Positions 6,004-6,575 of a stretch of DNA of 6,575 nt are shown one piece after another (the first letter of the stretch is position 1; every line of letters starts with the position of its first letter). Where the stretch lies: positions 1 through 6,575 of the forward strand of contig CALBBA010000118.1 of assembly GCA_937926755.1 (NCBI GenBank). The letters run 5' to 3'. The notes under the pieces were generated by a model. The model saw only the letters and a list, made by a program, of their open reading frames with translations, was not told where the DNA came from and ran no database searches. The position numbers were made by a program, and so were the translations under genes. Source of the stretch: an uncultured Collinsella sp. GTDB taxonomy: Bacteria > Actinomycetota > Coriobacteriia > Coriobacteriales > Coriobacteriaceae.

Positions 6004-6029
6004 CGCCGTTCGTCGGTTACGGGCGTTTT
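6004..6029 (+). terminator. Probable intrinsic terminator of ruvCAB
   Basis: CGCCGT (6004-6009) pairs with AC-(G)-GGCG (6019-6025) through six base pairs with one bulged G and a nine-base loop. TTTT (6026-6029) follows directly. It lies 56 bases after the ruvB stop and before the fhs promoter region. The bulge and short T-run make it moderate rather than strong. Confidence 0.5.
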
Positions 6030-6053
6030 ACTATTGCGCGCGCGTGCTATGCT
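6027..6053 (+). promoter_or_regulatory. Candidate promoter of fhs (extended -10)
   Basis: TGC-TATGCT (6045-6053) is an extended -10 element. TTTACT (6027-6032) is a 4/6 match to the -35 consensus at a short 15-base spacing and overlaps the T-run of the preceding hairpin. The expected transcription start, near 6060, would leave a leader of about 35 bases that includes a pyrimidine-rich TCTTTTTCTC (6061-6070). I saw no riboswitch-like structure in it. Confidence 0.45.
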
Positions 6054-6093
6054 GGATTGGTCTTTTTCTCATCCGGTAACGAAAGGACCGCCC

Positions 6094-6575
6094 ATGCCTA
6101 CTGACATCGAAATCGCACGTTCTGTTACGCCGCTGCCTATTACCGAGGTGGCCAAGAACGCCGGCGTCGACGTTAAGCATCTGATTCCGTACGGCTTTGA
6201 CAAGGCAAAGGTCGACTATTCCCTGCTCAACGAGCCAACTGATCACCAGGCCAAGCTTGTCCTCGTGACCGCTATCAATCCCACGCCCGCGGGCGAGGGC
6301 AAGACCACCACGACCATCGGCCTGGCCGATGGTCTGCGCCGTCGCGGCGTCAAGAGCGCCGTGGCTCTGCGCGAGCCTTCGCTCGGTCCCGTGTTTGGCG
6401 TGAAGGGTGGTGCCGCCGGCGGCGGTTGGGCGCAGGTCATCCCCATGGAGGACATCAACCTGCACTTTACCGGCGACTTTCATGCCATCGGTGCCGCCAA
6501 CAACCTGCTGGCTGCCATGCTCGACAACCATATTCAGCAGGGCAACCAGCTCGGCATCGACGTTAAGCGCATCAC
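6094..6575 (+). CDS. fhs: Formate-tetrahydrofolate ligase, N-terminal part (3' truncated by window edge)
   Basis: The first 160 codons of an enzyme of about 555 residues that joins formate to tetrahydrofolate with ATP, giving 10-formyl-THF. It supplies one-carbon units for purines and other products and is the entry step of the methyl branch in acetogens. The start ATG 6094 follows GAAAGGA (6081-6087) at six bases. Family hallmarks run throughout: the ATP-binding loop TAINPTPAGEGKTTTTIGL (59-77), then ALREPSLGPVFG (91-102), KGGAAGGG (104-111) and MEDINLHFTGDFHAIGAANN (118-137). No change in a conserved residue is visible. It is preceded by its own candidate promoter and a terminator-like hairpin, so it is probably transcribed separately from ruvCAB. 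Other Wood-Ljungdahl genes cannot be judged from this window. Confidence 0.97.
   Translation, partial: MPTDIEIARSVTPLPITEVAKNAGVDVKHLIPYGFDKAKVDYSLLNEPTDHQAKLVLVTAINPTPAGEGKTTTTIGLADGLRRRGVKSAVALREPSLGPVFGVKGGAAGGGWAQVIPMEDINLHFTGDFHAIGAANNLLAAMLDNHIQQGNQLGIDVKRI

Noticed and set aside
5948..6093. A riboswitch or small RNA upstream of fhs.
   Set aside because: Beyond one terminator-like hairpin and a promoter there is no conserved riboswitch core that I recognise, and the predicted leader is only about 35 bases.

Overview
The window is a GC-rich (roughly 60-65% by eye), densely coded bacterial chromosome segment with every recognisable gene on the + strand. Gene content, codon bias towards G/C in third positions, a Gram-positive-type LexA box and strict-anaerobe enzymes (superoxide reductase, formate-tetrahydrofolate ligase) suggest an anaerobic high-GC Gram-positive. 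A Collinsella-like member of the Coriobacteriia is my best guess, but this is inference and not proven by the sequence.

Layout. (1) 2-985: the C-terminal part of an SNF2-family DNA-dependent ATPase, cut by the window edge; its first ~65 bases look corrupted. (2) 1136-1498: a 120-residue superoxide reductase that keeps the catalytic iron site but has lost the desulforedoxin-type cysteines. A hairpin with a short T-run follows. (3) 1616-3601: a 661-residue protein with the two-domain layout of glutamine-dependent NAD+ synthetase. The catalytic residues of both the glutaminase and the ATP-pyrophosphatase halves are replaced, and it has an added helical C-terminus and a QGGP-repeat tail. (4) 3605-3629: a perfect-but-one 9-bp hairpin, then a short promoter region with a LexA/SOS-type palindrome. 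(5) 3739-5947: ruvC-ruvA-ruvB, tightly packed with two TGATG stop/start overlaps. (6) 5948-6093: a likely terminator and an extended -10 promoter. (7) 6094 to the edge: the first 160 codons of fhs, formate-tetrahydrofolate ligase.

How they work together. RuvA, RuvB and RuvC form the Holliday-junction branch-migration and resolution machine. The palindrome overlapping their probable transcription start suggests that all three are induced by DNA damage. Superoxide reductase removes superoxide without making O2, and Fhs feeds formate into one-carbon metabolism; both fit an anaerobe. The NAD-synthetase-like protein looks like a pseudoenzyme and is the most unusual item here. There is no sign of a mobile element, CRISPR array, tRNA or rRNA.
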